A model generated the notes under the pieces. It was given only the letters and a program-made list of their open reading frames with translations. It made no database searches and had not been told where the DNA came from. From JAFARZ01 sp036490795 (GTDB lineage Bacteria; Actinomycetota; Actinomycetes; Streptosporangiales; Streptosporangiaceae): a DNA stretch of 64,000 nucleotides. The stretch is from NCBI GenBank assembly GCA_036490795.1, contig DASXDG010000405.1, forward strand, positions 17,569 to 81,568, written 5' to 3'. A program made the translations under genes and the position numbers. Positions 17,528 to 26,060 of this stretch are shown one piece after another. Each line of letters opens with the position of its first letter. Position 1 is the first letter of the stretch.

Positions 17528-18745
17528 ATGCCAGAGTACAAATGGCCGGGCGTCTACGTAGAGGAAGTGTCCTCAGGGATCCAGCCCATCGCCGGTATCG
17601 GGACGAGTACCGCCGCGTTCATCGGCATCTCGCAAGAGATCATCGGGCCTTGGGATCCGGCGAAGAAGCAGGGGATGCCCGTCAATCCCGCGGGCGACGC
17701 CTACGAGCAGAAGCCGGCGGATATCCCGCAGCCAGTGAACAGCTGGACCGAATTCACGCAGAAATTCGGTGATATCCAGGAGGCCAACGAGTTCCTCGCC
17801 CAAGCCGTCTTCGGGTTCTTCAACAACGGGGGCCTGCGCTGCTGGGTGATCCGCGTCGCGGCGGACGGGAACGTGGTGAAAGTACTGCCCCGGCTGGAGA
17901 GCATTGACGAGATCGTCATCGTCGCCGCTCCGCTGCCGCCCAGTGCCACGCAGGAAACCCTGCACGACATCCAGGACAAACTGGTCAAGCACTGCCAGGA
18001 CATGGAAACCAGGACCGCGGTCCTGGACAGCGCCCGCGACATCGACGACGACAACCTGGTGATCACCGAGAACGATACGGGCATCTGGCGGCCCACCATC
18101 AACAAGAAGGGCTATGGCGCCTTCTACTTCCCCTGGATATACGTGGCGGATCCCATCCGCGGGGGGCGGGTCGCCGTACCGCCGAGCGGTCACGTGACCG
18201 GTATCTACGCGCGCAGCGATGCCGAGCGCGGGGTGCAGAAGGCGCCGGCCAACGAGATCATCCTGGGCGCGCTGGACCTCAGATACCAGCTCAGCAACAT
18301 CACCCAGGGCGACCTGAACCTGCGTGGCGTGGACTGCATCAGGTCTTTCAGCGGCACGATCAAGGTCTACGGCGCACGGACCCTTGCGTCGGACCCGGAG
18401 CACGGCGACATCGAGTGGCAGTACGTCAGCGTGCGGCGACTGGTCAACTTCCTGCGCGGATCCATCGAGACGGGCACGCAATGGGTGGTGTTCGAGCCGA
18501 ACGCGCAGGATCTGTGGGCTAAGATCCGCCGCAACGTAGGCGCCTTCCTCTACGGCCAGTGGGCTGCCGGGGCACTCGTCGGCAACACCCCCGAGCAGGC
18601 GTTCTACGTCCGCTGCGACGAGAGCACCAACCCGCCGGATGTGCGGGCGCTCGGCCGGGTCGTCACCGAGATCGGCGTCGCCGTGGTGCGGCCGGCCGAG
18701 TTCGTCGTCTTCAGGCTGAGCCAGTGGTCAGGACCGGCGCAGTAG
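17528..18745 (+). CDS. CIS sheath protein 1
   Basis: Contractile tail sheath subunit of 405 residues. Seen: the sheath N-terminus YKWPGVYVEEVSSG, TSTAAFIGIS, the middle YGAFYFPWIYVADPI and GHVTGIYARSDAERGVQKAPAN, and the C-terminal RRLVNFLRGSIETGTQWVVFEPN plus FYVRCDESTNPP that interlinks neighbouring subunits in T4/PVC-type sheaths. ATG at 17528 with GGAG upstream. One base separates it from a second sheath gene; two or more sheath paralogues are common in CIS loci. Confidence 0.96.
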   Translation: MPEYKWPGVYVEEVSSGIQPIAGIGTSTAAFIGISQEIIGPWDPAKKQGMPVNPAGDAYEQKPADIPQPVNSWTEFTQKFGDIQEANEFLAQAVFGFFNNGGLRCWVIRVAADGNVVKVLPRLESIDEIVIVAAPLPPSATQETLHDIQDKLVKHCQDMETRTAVLDSARDIDDDNLVITENDTGIWRPTINKKGYGAFYFPWIYVADPIRGGRVAVPPSGHVTGIYARSDAERGVQKAPANEIILGALDLRYQLSNITQGDLNLRGVDCIRSFSGTIKVYGARTLASDPEHGDIEWQYVSVRRLVNFLRGSIETGTQWVVFEPNAQDLWAKIRRNVGAFLYGQWAAGALVGNTPEQAFYVRCDESTNPPDVRALGRVVTEIGVAVVRPAEFVVFRLSQWSGPAQ

Positions 18746-18746
18746 C

Positions 18747-19922
18747 GTGGCGATGCCAGGATCGCCAATGACCGGGTACCAGGCGCCGGGGGTCTACCTG
18801 GAGGAGATGTTCCCGGCGCCGCGGCCGAGCCTGCCTACCGGTATTCCCGCCTTCCTCGGCTATGCCCGGCACGGGCGGGCCGTCGAGCCGAGACCGCTCA
18901 CGCTGTGGCCCCAGTTCCAGGAAGAATTCGGCGCGGAAGTGGACGGCGGCTACCTGGCCCATGCGGTACGGGGCTTCTTCGAGAATGGCGGCCTGCAGTG
19001 CTATGTCGTCCGTCTTGATGACAGCGCCACCCCGCTGGCCGGCCTGCGGGCAGGCCTGGCCGCCCTGGAGGCGACGGACGCCGTCGACCTGCTCTGCGCA
19101 CCGGACGTGATGATGTCCGGCGGGCCGGGCGGCCCGCCGGACATCGAGCTGGTCACCGCGCTGCAAGCGGAGATGCTCGCCAGCTGCCGGCGTACCGGCG
19201 GCCGGTTCGCGATCCTTGACGCGACGCTGACCGGTGATCAGGTACGCGCGGAGCGGCACCGCTCGGCGCTGAACAGCGAGAACGGCGCGATTTACTACCC
19301 CTGGCTCTGGGCCGCTGGGGCAACAGGTGCGGCGGTATACGTGCCGCCATGCGGGCACGTCGCGGGCATCTACGCTCGCTGCGACCGGGTAACCGGTGTG
19401 CACAAGGCACCCGCCAACGAGGTGATCAACGGGGTATTCGACCTGTGGGCGAACCTGACCGACGAGGCCATCGGCCGACTCTACGCCCAGGGAGTGAACT
19501 GCCTGCGCGCGGCGCCAGGCCGCGGTATCCGGGTCTGGGGTGCGCGCACCCTGAGCCAGCAGCGGGAATGGGAATCGGTCGCCGCGCGGCGCGTCTTCCT
19601 GACCATGGGCCGCTGGCTTGAGCGGTTCCTCTCGCAGGTGACCTACGAACCCAACGACGTCCGGCTGTGGGTCCGCATCATGCGCGAGCTGACCGCATAC
19701 CTGGACGGACTGTTCCAGCGGGGCGCGCTTCGCGGCCGCACCGCGGAGGAGGCCTTCTTCGTCAAGTGCGACAGCGAGACCAACCCGCCCGACGTGACCG
19801 ACGCGGGGATGGTAGTGACCAACGTGGGCCTGGCTCTGGCCGCGCCCGCTGAGTACGTCCGCGTCCGCATCCTCCACGGCGCCAGCGGCGTCAGCATCCA
19901 GCCCGCTTCAGCAACCATTTAA
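18747..19922 (+). CDS. CIS sheath protein 2
   Basis: Second sheath subunit, 391 residues from GTG 18747 (ATG 18753 or 18768 also possible). Seen: YQAPGVYLEEMFPAP, AIYYPWLWAAG, PCGHVAGIYARCDRVTGVHK and FFVKCDSETNPPDV, parallel to sheath 1. It has a shorter N-terminal half than sheath 1 and may form the baseplate-proximal or distal ring, as minor sheath paralogues do in Afp/PVC (known for those systems; inferred here). Confidence 0.95.
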   Translation: MAMPGSPMTGYQAPGVYLEEMFPAPRPSLPTGIPAFLGYARHGRAVEPRPLTLWPQFQEEFGAEVDGGYLAHAVRGFFENGGLQCYVVRLDDSATPLAGLRAGLAALEATDAVDLLCAPDVMMSGGPGGPPDIELVTALQAEMLASCRRTGGRFAILDATLTGDQVRAERHRSALNSENGAIYYPWLWAAGATGAAVYVPPCGHVAGIYARCDRVTGVHKAPANEVINGVFDLWANLTDEAIGRLYAQGVNCLRAAPGRGIRVWGARTLSQQREWESVAARRVFLTMGRWLERFLSQVTYEPNDVRLWVRIMRELTAYLDGLFQRGALRGRTAEEAFFVKCDSETNPPDVTDAGMVVTNVGLALAAPAEYVRVRILHGASGVSIQPASATI

Positions 19923-19939
19923 AGAAGGGAGGTCCGATC

Positions 19940-20380
19940 ATGGCCGAGCGACTTGATCCCTATGGCGGGTACAACTTCTCCGTCGAACTGGACGGCATCA
20001 CCCGGGCCGGCTTCCGTGAGTGTTCTGGCCTGGAGAACAGCCAGAACGCGGGAGAGTACCGGGAAGGCACGGACAAGAACCTGAGTGTCCGCAAGATCCC
20101 CGGGCTCGTCACCCATTCCGACATCACGCTCAGCCGGGGCGTCACGTCCGACAGCAAGCTCTGGGAGTGGCGGCAGAAGGTGATGACGGGCACCGTCGAG
20201 CGGCATGACATCTCGATCACGCTGATGGATGAGGCCGGCAACGCCAAGATCCGCTGGAACCTCTTCGACTGCTGGCCGCGGCAGTGGACCGGCCCGAGCC
20301 TTAACGCGACAGCCGACGACCTGGCCATCGAACAGCTCATCCTCGCCTGTGAGCGGGTCGAGGTCGACCGGTGGAGTTGA
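19940..20380 (+). CDS. CIS inner tube protein 1
   Basis: Tube subunit of 146 residues of the T4 gp19-like family. Seen: YGGYNFSVELDGITRAGFRECSG start, EYREGTDKNLSVRKIPGL, ITLSRGVTSDSKLWEW and WNLFDCWPRQWTGPS, the family order. Strong GGGAGG site before ATG 19940. It probably builds the main tube, being next to the sheath genes and matching the usual length. Its stop overlaps the next GTG. Confidence 0.95.
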   Translation: MAERLDPYGGYNFSVELDGITRAGFRECSGLENSQNAGEYREGTDKNLSVRKIPGLVTHSDITLSRGVTSDSKLWEWRQKVMTGTVERHDISITLMDEAGNAKIRWNLFDCWPRQWTGPSLNATADDLAIEQLILACERVEVDRWS

Positions 20381-20757
20381 CCGTCGCGCCGGCCGTCATG
20401 CAGACCGAGTTCCCGTTCACGCTGCCGCTTGGGCTGCCCGATCCCGACGGCGTCGTGCACCGGGACGGTGTCATGCGGCTGGCCACGGCGTTCGACGAGA
20501 TCGAGCCGCTCAAGGACCCGAGGGTGCGCGTCAACCCTGGCTACCTGGTGATCATCTTGCTGACCCGCGTGATCACCCGGCTCGGTTCCATCGACCACAT
20601 AAATACCAGAACAATCGAGAGCTTGTACGCCGGAGACCTGGCCTACCTCCAAGATCTCTACCAGCGCGTCAACCAGAACGGCCACAGCCGGCTGCAGGTG
20701 GCCTGCCCGCACTGTGACGGCGAGTTCGACGTGGAGGTGGCAAGCCTGGGGGAATAG
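20371..20757 (+). CDS. CIS small zinc-ribbon-like protein (tail assembly role likely)
   Basis: Protein of 128 residues starting at GTG 20371 inside the end of the tube gene. Seen: a LPLGLPDPDGVVHRDGVMR segment, a helical middle, and VACPHCDGEF near residue 98-107, a CxxC-type knuckle with only one visible Cys pair. Proteins of this size and position, between tube genes, occur in actinomycete CIS loci and resemble phage tail-assembly chaperone-like proteins. Function is inferred from position only. Confidence 0.75.
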   Translation: MELTVAPAVMQTEFPFTLPLGLPDPDGVVHRDGVMRLATAFDEIEPLKDPRVRVNPGYLVIILLTRVITRLGSIDHINTRTIESLYAGDLAYLQDLYQRVNQNGHSRLQVACPHCDGEFDVEVASLGE

Positions 20758-20942
20758 CGCGCTACCCCCTTGACCGGCTGCACGAGGAGGTAGCGTACCT
20801 GGCTTTCCATTTCCACTGGTCCTATCAGGAGGTCATGCGGCTCGACCACCGGGAACGCCAGCGGTGGGTGGCAGAGGCAGCGCAGATGATCGAGCGCCAG
20901 TACGGCGAGCGACGAAATGAAACGGGAGGTATGCGGCGATGA
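20754..20942 (+). CDS. Small CIS protein, DUF6760-like, with no standard start codon
   Basis: A frame of about 60 residues reads ARYPLDRLHEEVAYLAFHFH and RERQRWVAEAAQMIERQYGE, resembling the DUF6760/Afp6-sized small proteins found between tube genes. It ends at TGA 20940-20942, overlapping the ATG of the next gene. No ATG, GTG or TTG precedes the conserved part: the frame is open only back to about 20717. An AUA at 20754, right after GGGGGA and overlapping the previous stop, is the only candidate placed like a start. Either a rare start is used, or expression depends on coupling or frameshifting from the preceding gene. Confidence 0.6.
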   Translation: MARYPLDRLHEEVAYLAFHFHWSYQEVMRLDHRERQRWVAEAAQMIERQYGERRNETGGMRR

Positions 20943-21490
20943 CGCCTACGGGTGTGCCGCTGGGACTGAACTGGCTGCCCTCGGTAGCGGGCAGCTGGGT
21001 TCCCGGCGCGCGGCCGCTGCAGCCGTACCAGACCTACAACTTCGCGGTAGAAATCGAGGGGCTGCTGGTCGGCGGGTTCACCGAGGTAACGGGCCTGGAC
21101 AGCGAGGTCGAGGTCGAGGAGTACCGCGAGGGCGGCGTCAACGGCTTCGTCCACCAGCTCCCTGGCCGCGCCAGCTACTCCAACCTCGTGCTCAGTCATG
21201 GCCTGACGGCCATGAGCACGCTGTGGAACTGGTATTACAACACGACACTCGGCGTGATCCAGCGCAGGAACGGCACGATCATGCTGCTCGACCCGCGGCA
21301 GATCCCGGTGATGTGGTGGAACTTCCGCAACGCTGTGCCCGTGCGCTGGACCGGCCCCACCTTCAGCGCCACGAGCGACGAGGTGGGTGCCGAGTCACTG
21401 GAACTCGCGCACGAAGGCCTGACTAAGCCTTTGCTCGGCCAGGCGGCCGCGCTGACGGGCGAGATCGCGCGGACGGCCGGGCTGCGATGA
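20939..21490 (+). CDS. CIS inner tube protein 2
   Basis: Second gp19-like tube protein, 183 residues. Seen: PYQTYNFAVEIEGLLVGGFT, VEEYREGGVNGFVHQLPG, SNLVLSHGLTAMSTLW and WWNFRNAVPVRWTGP. It has a ~30-residue N-terminal extension and a ~25-residue C-terminal extension relative to tube 1. In Afp/PVC such a paralogue (Afp5-like) forms the baseplate-proximal tube ring; the same is inferred here. ATG 20939 overlaps the preceding stop (ATGA). Confidence 0.92.
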   Translation: MTPTGVPLGLNWLPSVAGSWVPGARPLQPYQTYNFAVEIEGLLVGGFTEVTGLDSEVEVEEYREGGVNGFVHQLPGRASYSNLVLSHGLTAMSTLWNWYYNTTLGVIQRRNGTIMLLDPRQIPVMWWNFRNAVPVRWTGPTFSATSDEVGAESLELAHEGLTKPLLGQAAALTGEIARTAGLR

Positions 21491-22713
21491 CATCGCCGCC
21501 ACCTCCGTCGCAAACTCGTCCGACGCTGCCGGCCCGGCTCTGGCAGCGAGCCGAGCGGCCAGGCTGCGTCCGGCACGGTCAGGCGCGGGCCATCTTGGCC
21601 AGGCATCAGCGGATGACGGACGGCCCGCCCCTGGCCGGGCCGCTGCTAGCCCGCGCTCGCGGCATCGCGGAGACGCCGCAGAGCCCGCCGGTCGTCGCCG
21701 ACGCGCGACCAGTGAGCCACCAGCCCGGCGCCGTACCCGGCCTGGCGGCGGAAGCCGCGCACGCAGGCTCGCGGCCGACGGTCACCGCCAGGCTGGCCCG
21801 GCCGCACGACCCGGCACCGGGCGTGCCGTACCGTCCGGTCCGGGAAACTCCGCCGGACAGCGGTGCATCCAGAACGGCCGTCGCCGTCCCCGCGGGGACG
21901 GCCGCCACGCAACGGCCACTCCCCCGCGATGCCGCGACGCGGCCGGTTACCAGGCCGCCTTCCCAGGTCTCCCAAGACTCCCCGGTACAACAAGTGCACC
22001 AGGTGCACCGATTTTCCCGGGCCGGCGGTACCGGACGACCCGCCCTGCCAGCCATGCCAGCCGCAGGCACCGCCGAGCCGGCTCCCGGGTCCGCCGAGCC
22101 GGCTAGATCGCACCCCACGGCAGCCGGTTCGGATGGCGACCCGGCCGGACGGCCGGTGGTCCGGGTGGGAAGCGGCGGGCGTCCGCTGGTCTGGGCCGCA
22201 CCGCTCGCCCGGCCGGCCGTCGCGCCACGACCCGGGACCGGACAACCAGCCGGGCAGACAGGCGGACAGGCCGCCGAGCAGACGGGCGAGCATGCCACCG
22301 GACAGACAGGCGGGCATGCCACCGGACAGACAGGCGGGCATGCCACCGGACAGACAGGCGGGCATGCCACCGAGCCGGCCCGCGCGCCGGTGCCGGTGGT
22401 GCGGGAGCGGACGCCACCTGGCGGGATATGGGCGGCCGGCCCGTCGCTGTCCCAGCGGCCCGCGCGGCTTCCCAGCGCCCCGCCGCCCGCTCCCCCGGCG
22501 GCGAGGCCGGCCAGCCGGCCCAGTGATCCGCCTGAACCGCGGCGGGTTACGCGTGAGCACCGCGCGGAACGGGAGACAGAACGGAACGAGAGGACCGGCC
22601 CTGAGCGTGCCGCGGCGGCCGCGGTCGACATGGACCACATCGTGATCACCGTGCAGCGCCGGCTCATGCATCAGTTCGCCATCGACCGGGAGCGAAGAGG
22701 GATGACGCGATGA
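21487..22713 (+). CDS. Disordered Pro/Gly/Thr-rich CIS protein with 24-bp repeats
   Basis: Protein of 408 residues. Seen: long low-complexity Pro/Ala/Arg/Thr sequence, tandem GGHATGQT octapeptides (DNA period 24 bp at 22291-22372), and an ordered C-terminal tail, VDMDHIVITVQRRLMHQF, that looks like the only conserved part. ATG 21487 overlaps the tube-2 stop and its own stop overlaps the LysM gene, so it belongs to the operon. No separate tape-measure gene is visible in the locus, and a disordered protein in this place could serve as a length ruler or baseplate linker. That is a guess from position and absence of alternatives. Confidence 0.8.
   Translation: MTSPPPPSQTRPTLPARLWQRAERPGCVRHGQARAILARHQRMTDGPPLAGPLLARARGIAETPQSPPVVADARPVSHQPGAVPGLAAEAAHAGSRPTVTARLARPHDPAPGVPYRPVRETPPDSGASRTAVAVPAGTAATQRPLPRDAATRPVTRPPSQVSQDSPVQQVHQVHRFSRAGGTGRPALPAMPAAGTAEPAPGSAEPARSHPTAAGSDGDPAGRPVVRVGSGGRPLVWAAPLARPAVAPRPGTGQPAGQTGGQAAEQTGEHATGQTGGHATGQTGGHATGQTGGHATEPARAPVPVVRERTPPGGIWAAGPSLSQRPARLPSAPPPAPPAARPASRPSDPPEPRRVTREHRAERETERNERTGPERAAAAAVDMDHIVITVQRRLMHQFAIDRERRGMTR
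22291..22372 (+). repeat. 24-bp in-frame tandem repeat
   Basis: Three identical units beginning CATGCCACCGGACAGACAGG (starts at 22291, 22315, 22339) and a partial fourth at 22363, coding eight-residue HATGQTGG repeats. Copy number probably varies between strains because the repeats are perfect and in frame. Confidence 0.9.
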
Positions 22714-23504
22714 GCGACAACAGCGGCACGGCGGTACCGGAACCGCCCGGCATGGGCAGCAGAGGGGGCGGCCTGCAGAGGCTCACCATCTACCACGAGC
22801 GCGGCGGCGGCCGGCGCAAAGGGAGGATCGAGACGCTGTTCAATCCCAGCGAGATCAGCAAGACCAAGACCGCGCGCTGGGAACAGCAGCACGCGGTCGG
22901 GCAGAGCGGCCGCGGCACGTCGACGGTGCGGCAGGAATTCCGCTCCGTCGAAGCGGAGACGTTCGCCATCGAGTTGTTCTTCGATACCTACGAATCACGA
23001 TCGGGCGAATCGCGGTCGGGCGGGATCACCGCGGCGCGCGCCGCCACCTCGTTCCTGCCGGCCAGCGTGCTCCCCGGCCGCGAAGCGAGCGACGTGCGGC
23101 GGTACACCGGCCAGATCGCCCGGCTGGTCGAGCTGGACATCGAACTGCACCGCCCACCGGTCTGCGACCTGCGTTGGGGTGTCTTCGACATATTCACCGG
23201 CGTACTCACCACGCTGAACGAGCGGTTCACCCTCTTCCTGGACGACGGTACTCCGGTCCGCGCGACGCTGACCTGCGAGTTCACCGAATTCAGCACGCTG
23301 GCGCGGGCCAGGGCCAGCGAACCGCACTCCTCCGATGTCCTCAAGAAACGACAGGTGCGGCGCTACGACACGCTGCAGAGCCTGGCCGCGGATGAATATG
23401 GCGATCCGGCCGCGTGGCGGCCGATCGCGGCCGCCAACGGCATCGTTAACCCGCGCGCACTGCGGCCGGGCACGATCTTGACCATTCCCAAGCTCCAGCC
23501 CTGA
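22710..23504 (+). CDS. CIS tube-baseplate adaptor with LysM domain (Afp7-like)
   Basis: Protein of 264 residues. Seen: an N-terminal CIS-tube-type domain (about 25-190; ETLFNPSEISKTKTARWEQQ and VEAETFAIELFFDTYE) and a C-terminal LysM module (about 213-262; RRYDTLQSLAADEYGDPAAW and RPGTILTIPKL). In Afp/PVC this protein joins tube and baseplate, and the LysM is thought to bind other baseplate parts rather than peptidoglycan. Overlaps the previous gene by 4 bp. Confidence 0.93.
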   Translation: MSDNSGTAVPEPPGMGSRGGGLQRLTIYHERGGGRRKGRIETLFNPSEISKTKTARWEQQHAVGQSGRGTSTVRQEFRSVEAETFAIELFFDTYESRSGESRSGGITAARAATSFLPASVLPGREASDVRRYTGQIARLVELDIELHRPPVCDLRWGVFDIFTGVLTTLNERFTLFLDDGTPVRATLTCEFTEFSTLARARASEPHSSDVLKKRQVRRYDTLQSLAADEYGDPAAWRPIAAANGIVNPRALRPGTILTIPKLQP

Positions 23505-23559
23505 GGTCGCGCCGTGTACACCTGTGATCCAGCCAGCCGCCCCGGAGGCAGGAGCCGCC

Positions 23560-24603
23560 ATGCCGCGTGGTGACCTGCCCGACGTCAGCGTGCGCGTGAA
23601 CAACTCGGCGTTGCCCGCGGCGGCCCAGGCGGACCTGCGCTCGGTCACTGTCGAGGAGGACCTGTCGGCGCTGAGCATGTTCACTCTGGAACTGAGCAAC
23701 TGGGACGACGTGCGGCTGGAGTTCTCCTGGTCGGACTCGCCGCTGTTCTCCGTCGGCAACGAAGTGGAGATCTGGCTCGGTCACACCGGTGACCTCGCCA
23801 AGGTGATGCTGGCCGAGATCACCAGCCTGGAGCCCGTATTCGGTACCGGCCAGGCGCCGCTGCTGATGGTCCGCGGCTACGATCATCGCCACCGGCTGGC
23901 GCGGGGCCGCAAGACCCGCACGTTCGTCCAGATGAAAGACAGCGCGATCGCGAGCCAGATCGCCCGCGAGGCCGGGTTGCGGGCCCAGGTCGAGGACACG
24001 AAGGTCACGCTGGGCTATGTCATCCAGAGCAACCAGTCGGACTGGGAGTTCCTGCGGCGCCGGGCCGGCCTGATCGGATATGAGATCTACGTCCGGGAGA
24101 AGGTTCTGTACTTCCGCTGGCCGCGGAACTCGACCCCGCCCGTGGACAAGCTGTCCCTCGGCGCGGACATCACCGGGTTCAACCCGCGGCTGAGCACGCT
24201 AACCCAGGTCAGCGACATGACCGTCCGCGGCTGGAACGTCAAGGAGAAGAAGGCCGTCGCCGCCACGGCCCGCGCGGCGCCAAGCGGCGGCCAAGGGTCC
24301 GGCACGGTGGTCGCCCGCCGTGCGTTCGGCCCCGCGAGCGAGAGCATCCTTGGCCAGCCGGTACGGAGCCTGCCCGAGGCCGACCCCATTGCTCAAGGCC
24401 AGTTCAACGACATGGCGCTGGCTTACGTGCAGGGTGAGGTCGTCGCCGGCGGGCGGCCGCGGCTGCGAGCTGGCACCGTGGTGGACATCTCCGGGGCCGG
24501 CCGGACGTTCAGCGGTCCCTATTACGTCACCTCGGTCACCCACACGGTGACCACGGAACACGGCTACCAGACCTCCTTCACCGTGCAAAGGAACCTCACC
24601 TGA
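23560..24603 (+). CDS. CIS spike N-terminal half (phage late control gpD / VgrG-N-like)
   Basis: Protein of 347 residues matching the gpD/gp27-like ring domain. Seen: VRVNNSALPAAAQADLRSVT, LSMFTLELSNWDD, GNEVEIWLGHTGDLAKVM and RGYDHRHRLARGRKTRTF, the family pattern. ATG 23560 chosen because AGGAG precedes it; a GTG at 23524 is in frame. In Afp8 and VgrG this ring is fused to a gp5-like needle; here the needle is a separate gene overlapping by one base. Confidence 0.92.
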   Translation: MPRGDLPDVSVRVNNSALPAAAQADLRSVTVEEDLSALSMFTLELSNWDDVRLEFSWSDSPLFSVGNEVEIWLGHTGDLAKVMLAEITSLEPVFGTGQAPLLMVRGYDHRHRLARGRKTRTFVQMKDSAIASQIAREAGLRAQVEDTKVTLGYVIQSNQSDWEFLRRRAGLIGYEIYVREKVLYFRWPRNSTPPVDKLSLGADITGFNPRLSTLTQVSDMTVRGWNVKEKKAVAATARAAPSGGQGSGTVVARRAFGPASESILGQPVRSLPEADPIAQGQFNDMALAYVQGEVVAGGRPRLRAGTVVDISGAGRTFSGPYYVTSVTHTVTTEHGYQTSFTVQRNLT

Positions 24604-25253
24604 TGGACGCGTATTCTTCGTCGCTCTCCTCATCACTGGCTCCGCCCGGCGTCGACGAGCGCTTTTTCGGTGTGGTCATCGGCGTGGTGACAAACAACAA
24701 GGATCCCGACGGCCTCGGACGGGTCAAGACGAGCCTGCCATGGATGGCCGATCAGGTCGAAAGCGACTGGGCCAGGGTAGTCACCCCGATGGCGGGGCCG
24801 AATCGCGGCGCCTACTTCCTGCCCGACGTCGACGACGAGGTGCTGGTGGCCTTCGAACACGGCGACCCAAGCGCGCCTTATGTGCTCGGCGGGCTATGGA
24901 ACGGCAAGGACAAGCCACCGGCGTCCAACAGCAACGGCAAGAACGACGTGCGCGTGATCAGGTCACGCAGCGGCAGCATGGTCCGTTTCACCGATACAGA
25001 AAACGACGCGAAAGTCGAGATCACCGACAGCAGCGGCCGGAACACGATCGTGATCAGGACCAAGGACAACAGCATCACGATTACCGGCGCCGGCGACGTG
25101 ACCGTCAGCGCGGGCAACGGGAAGCTGACCCTCACCGGCAAGAGCGTGGAGATCAGCGCCGCGTCCACCGTGAAGGTCGAGGCGCGGCAGAGCATGGGGC
25201 TTGAGTCGACAGGCACGCTGACCGTCAAGGGTCGCGTAGTGAACATCAACTAG
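24603..25253 (+). CDS. CIS spike needle (gpV/gp5 OB-fold protein)
   Basis: Baseplate spike protein of 216 residues. Seen: an N-terminal OB fold (about 17-105; FFGVVIGVVTNNKDPDGLGR, SDWARVVTPMAGPNRG, DEVLVAFEHGDPSAPYVLGG) followed by Val/Thr/Ile-rich beta-helix sequence (about 125-215; VEITDSSGRNTIVIRTKDNS) typical of the needle. It carries the PAAR tip coded by the next gene. TGATG overlap with the gpD-like gene implies coupled production. Confidence 0.93.
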   Translation: MDAYSSSLSSSLAPPGVDERFFGVVIGVVTNNKDPDGLGRVKTSLPWMADQVESDWARVVTPMAGPNRGAYFLPDVDDEVLVAFEHGDPSAPYVLGGLWNGKDKPPASNSNGKNDVRVIRSRSGSMVRFTDTENDAKVEITDSSGRNTIVIRTKDNSITITGAGDVTVSAGNGKLTLTGKSVEISAASTVKVEARQSMGLESTGTLTVKGRVVNIN

Positions 25254-25263
25254 GAGCTCTGCG

Positions 25264-25662
25264 ATGGGACAGCCGGCAGCCAAGCAAGGCGATCAGGTAG
25301 TCGCCACCGACATACACGTGGTCATGGTGCCCAGCCCGTCCGGGCCCACCCCCACGCCGTCGCCGCACCCCTTTACGGGAGTGCTCAACGGCGGCCTCAG
25401 CGCGAACGTCATGATCGGCGGCCGGCCTGCCGCGACGGTGGGGAGCACCGCGGTCAACACCCCGCCGCACCTGCCGGCCCCGCCGGGCACCAGCTTTCAG
25501 CGACCACCGTCCAACAGGGCCACCGTCCAGCAGGGAAGCCCGACGGTGAGAATCAACGGCAAGCCCGCCGCCCGGGCCGGCGACAAGGCCTTGACCTGCA
25601 ACGATCCTGTCGACCTGGCGGCGGGCACGGTGGTGGCCGCCGGCGCCGTGCTGATTGGCTGA
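25264..25662 (+). CDS. PAAR-like spike tip protein
   Basis: Protein of 132 residues of the PAAR/DUF4280-like type that sharpens the spike. Seen: MGQPAAKQGDQVVATDIHVV, GGRPAATVGSTAVNTPPH, VRINGKPAARAGDKALTC and a Gly/Val-rich end. Sits between needle and gp25 genes as in Afp/PVC. ATG 25264 after TAGGAG. Confidence 0.92.
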   Translation: MGQPAAKQGDQVVATDIHVVMVPSPSGPTPTPSPHPFTGVLNGGLSANVMIGGRPAATVGSTAVNTPPHLPAPPGTSFQRPPSNRATVQQGSPTVRINGKPAARAGDKALTCNDPVDLAAGTVVAAGAVLIG

Positions 25663-25665
25663 CCG

Positions 25666-26058
25666 GTGGCGGACACAGATTTCCTTGGCCTGGGCTGGGA
25701 TTTTCCCATCCGCCTCAGCGAAGGGGGGCAGATCGAGACCACTCGCGATGGCGACGAGAGCGTCCGTCAGTCGATCTGGACGATCCTGGCTACCTCACCA
25801 GGTGAACGGGTGATGCGGCCCGGCTTCGGCTGCGGCGTCCACGACCTGGTCTTCGGCGTCAACAACGCCGCCACCGCCACCGCGGTGTCCGGTGCCGTCC
25901 GCGAGGCCCTCGCCACCTGGGAGCCGCGCATCGACGTCCTCGACGTCAGCGCCGCCGCCGATCCGTCCCGCGCCAACGTGCTCCTCGTCGAGATCAGCTA
26001 CCAGGTGCGCTCGACCAACAGCCGGTTCAACCTCGTCTACCCGTTCTACTTGGAGTAG
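25666..26058 (+). CDS. Baseplate wedge protein, gp25/GPW family
   Basis: Protein of 130 residues with the gp25 signature: SVRQSIWTILATSPGERVMRPGFGCGVHDLVFG. gp25-like proteins initiate sheath assembly from the baseplate. GTG at 25666, 3 bp after the PAAR stop; 2 bp before the J-like gene. Confidence 0.95.
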   Translation: MADTDFLGLGWDFPIRLSEGGQIETTRDGDESVRQSIWTILATSPGERVMRPGFGCGVHDLVFGVNNAATATAVSGAVREALATWEPRIDVLDVSAAADPSRANVLLVEISYQVRSTNSRFNLVYPFYLE

Positions 26059-26060
26059 CC

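Noticed and set aside
22291..22372. Repeats with regular spacing, possible CRISPR
   Set aside because: Units are contiguous 24-bp in-frame repeats without spacers and code HATGQTGG.
21606..22667. Long minus-strand frames opposite the repeat-rich CIS protein
   Set aside because: GC-rich codon bias opens antisense frames; the plus-strand frame overlaps its neighbours by 4 bp on both sides and has the conserved C-terminal tail, the antisense frames do not.
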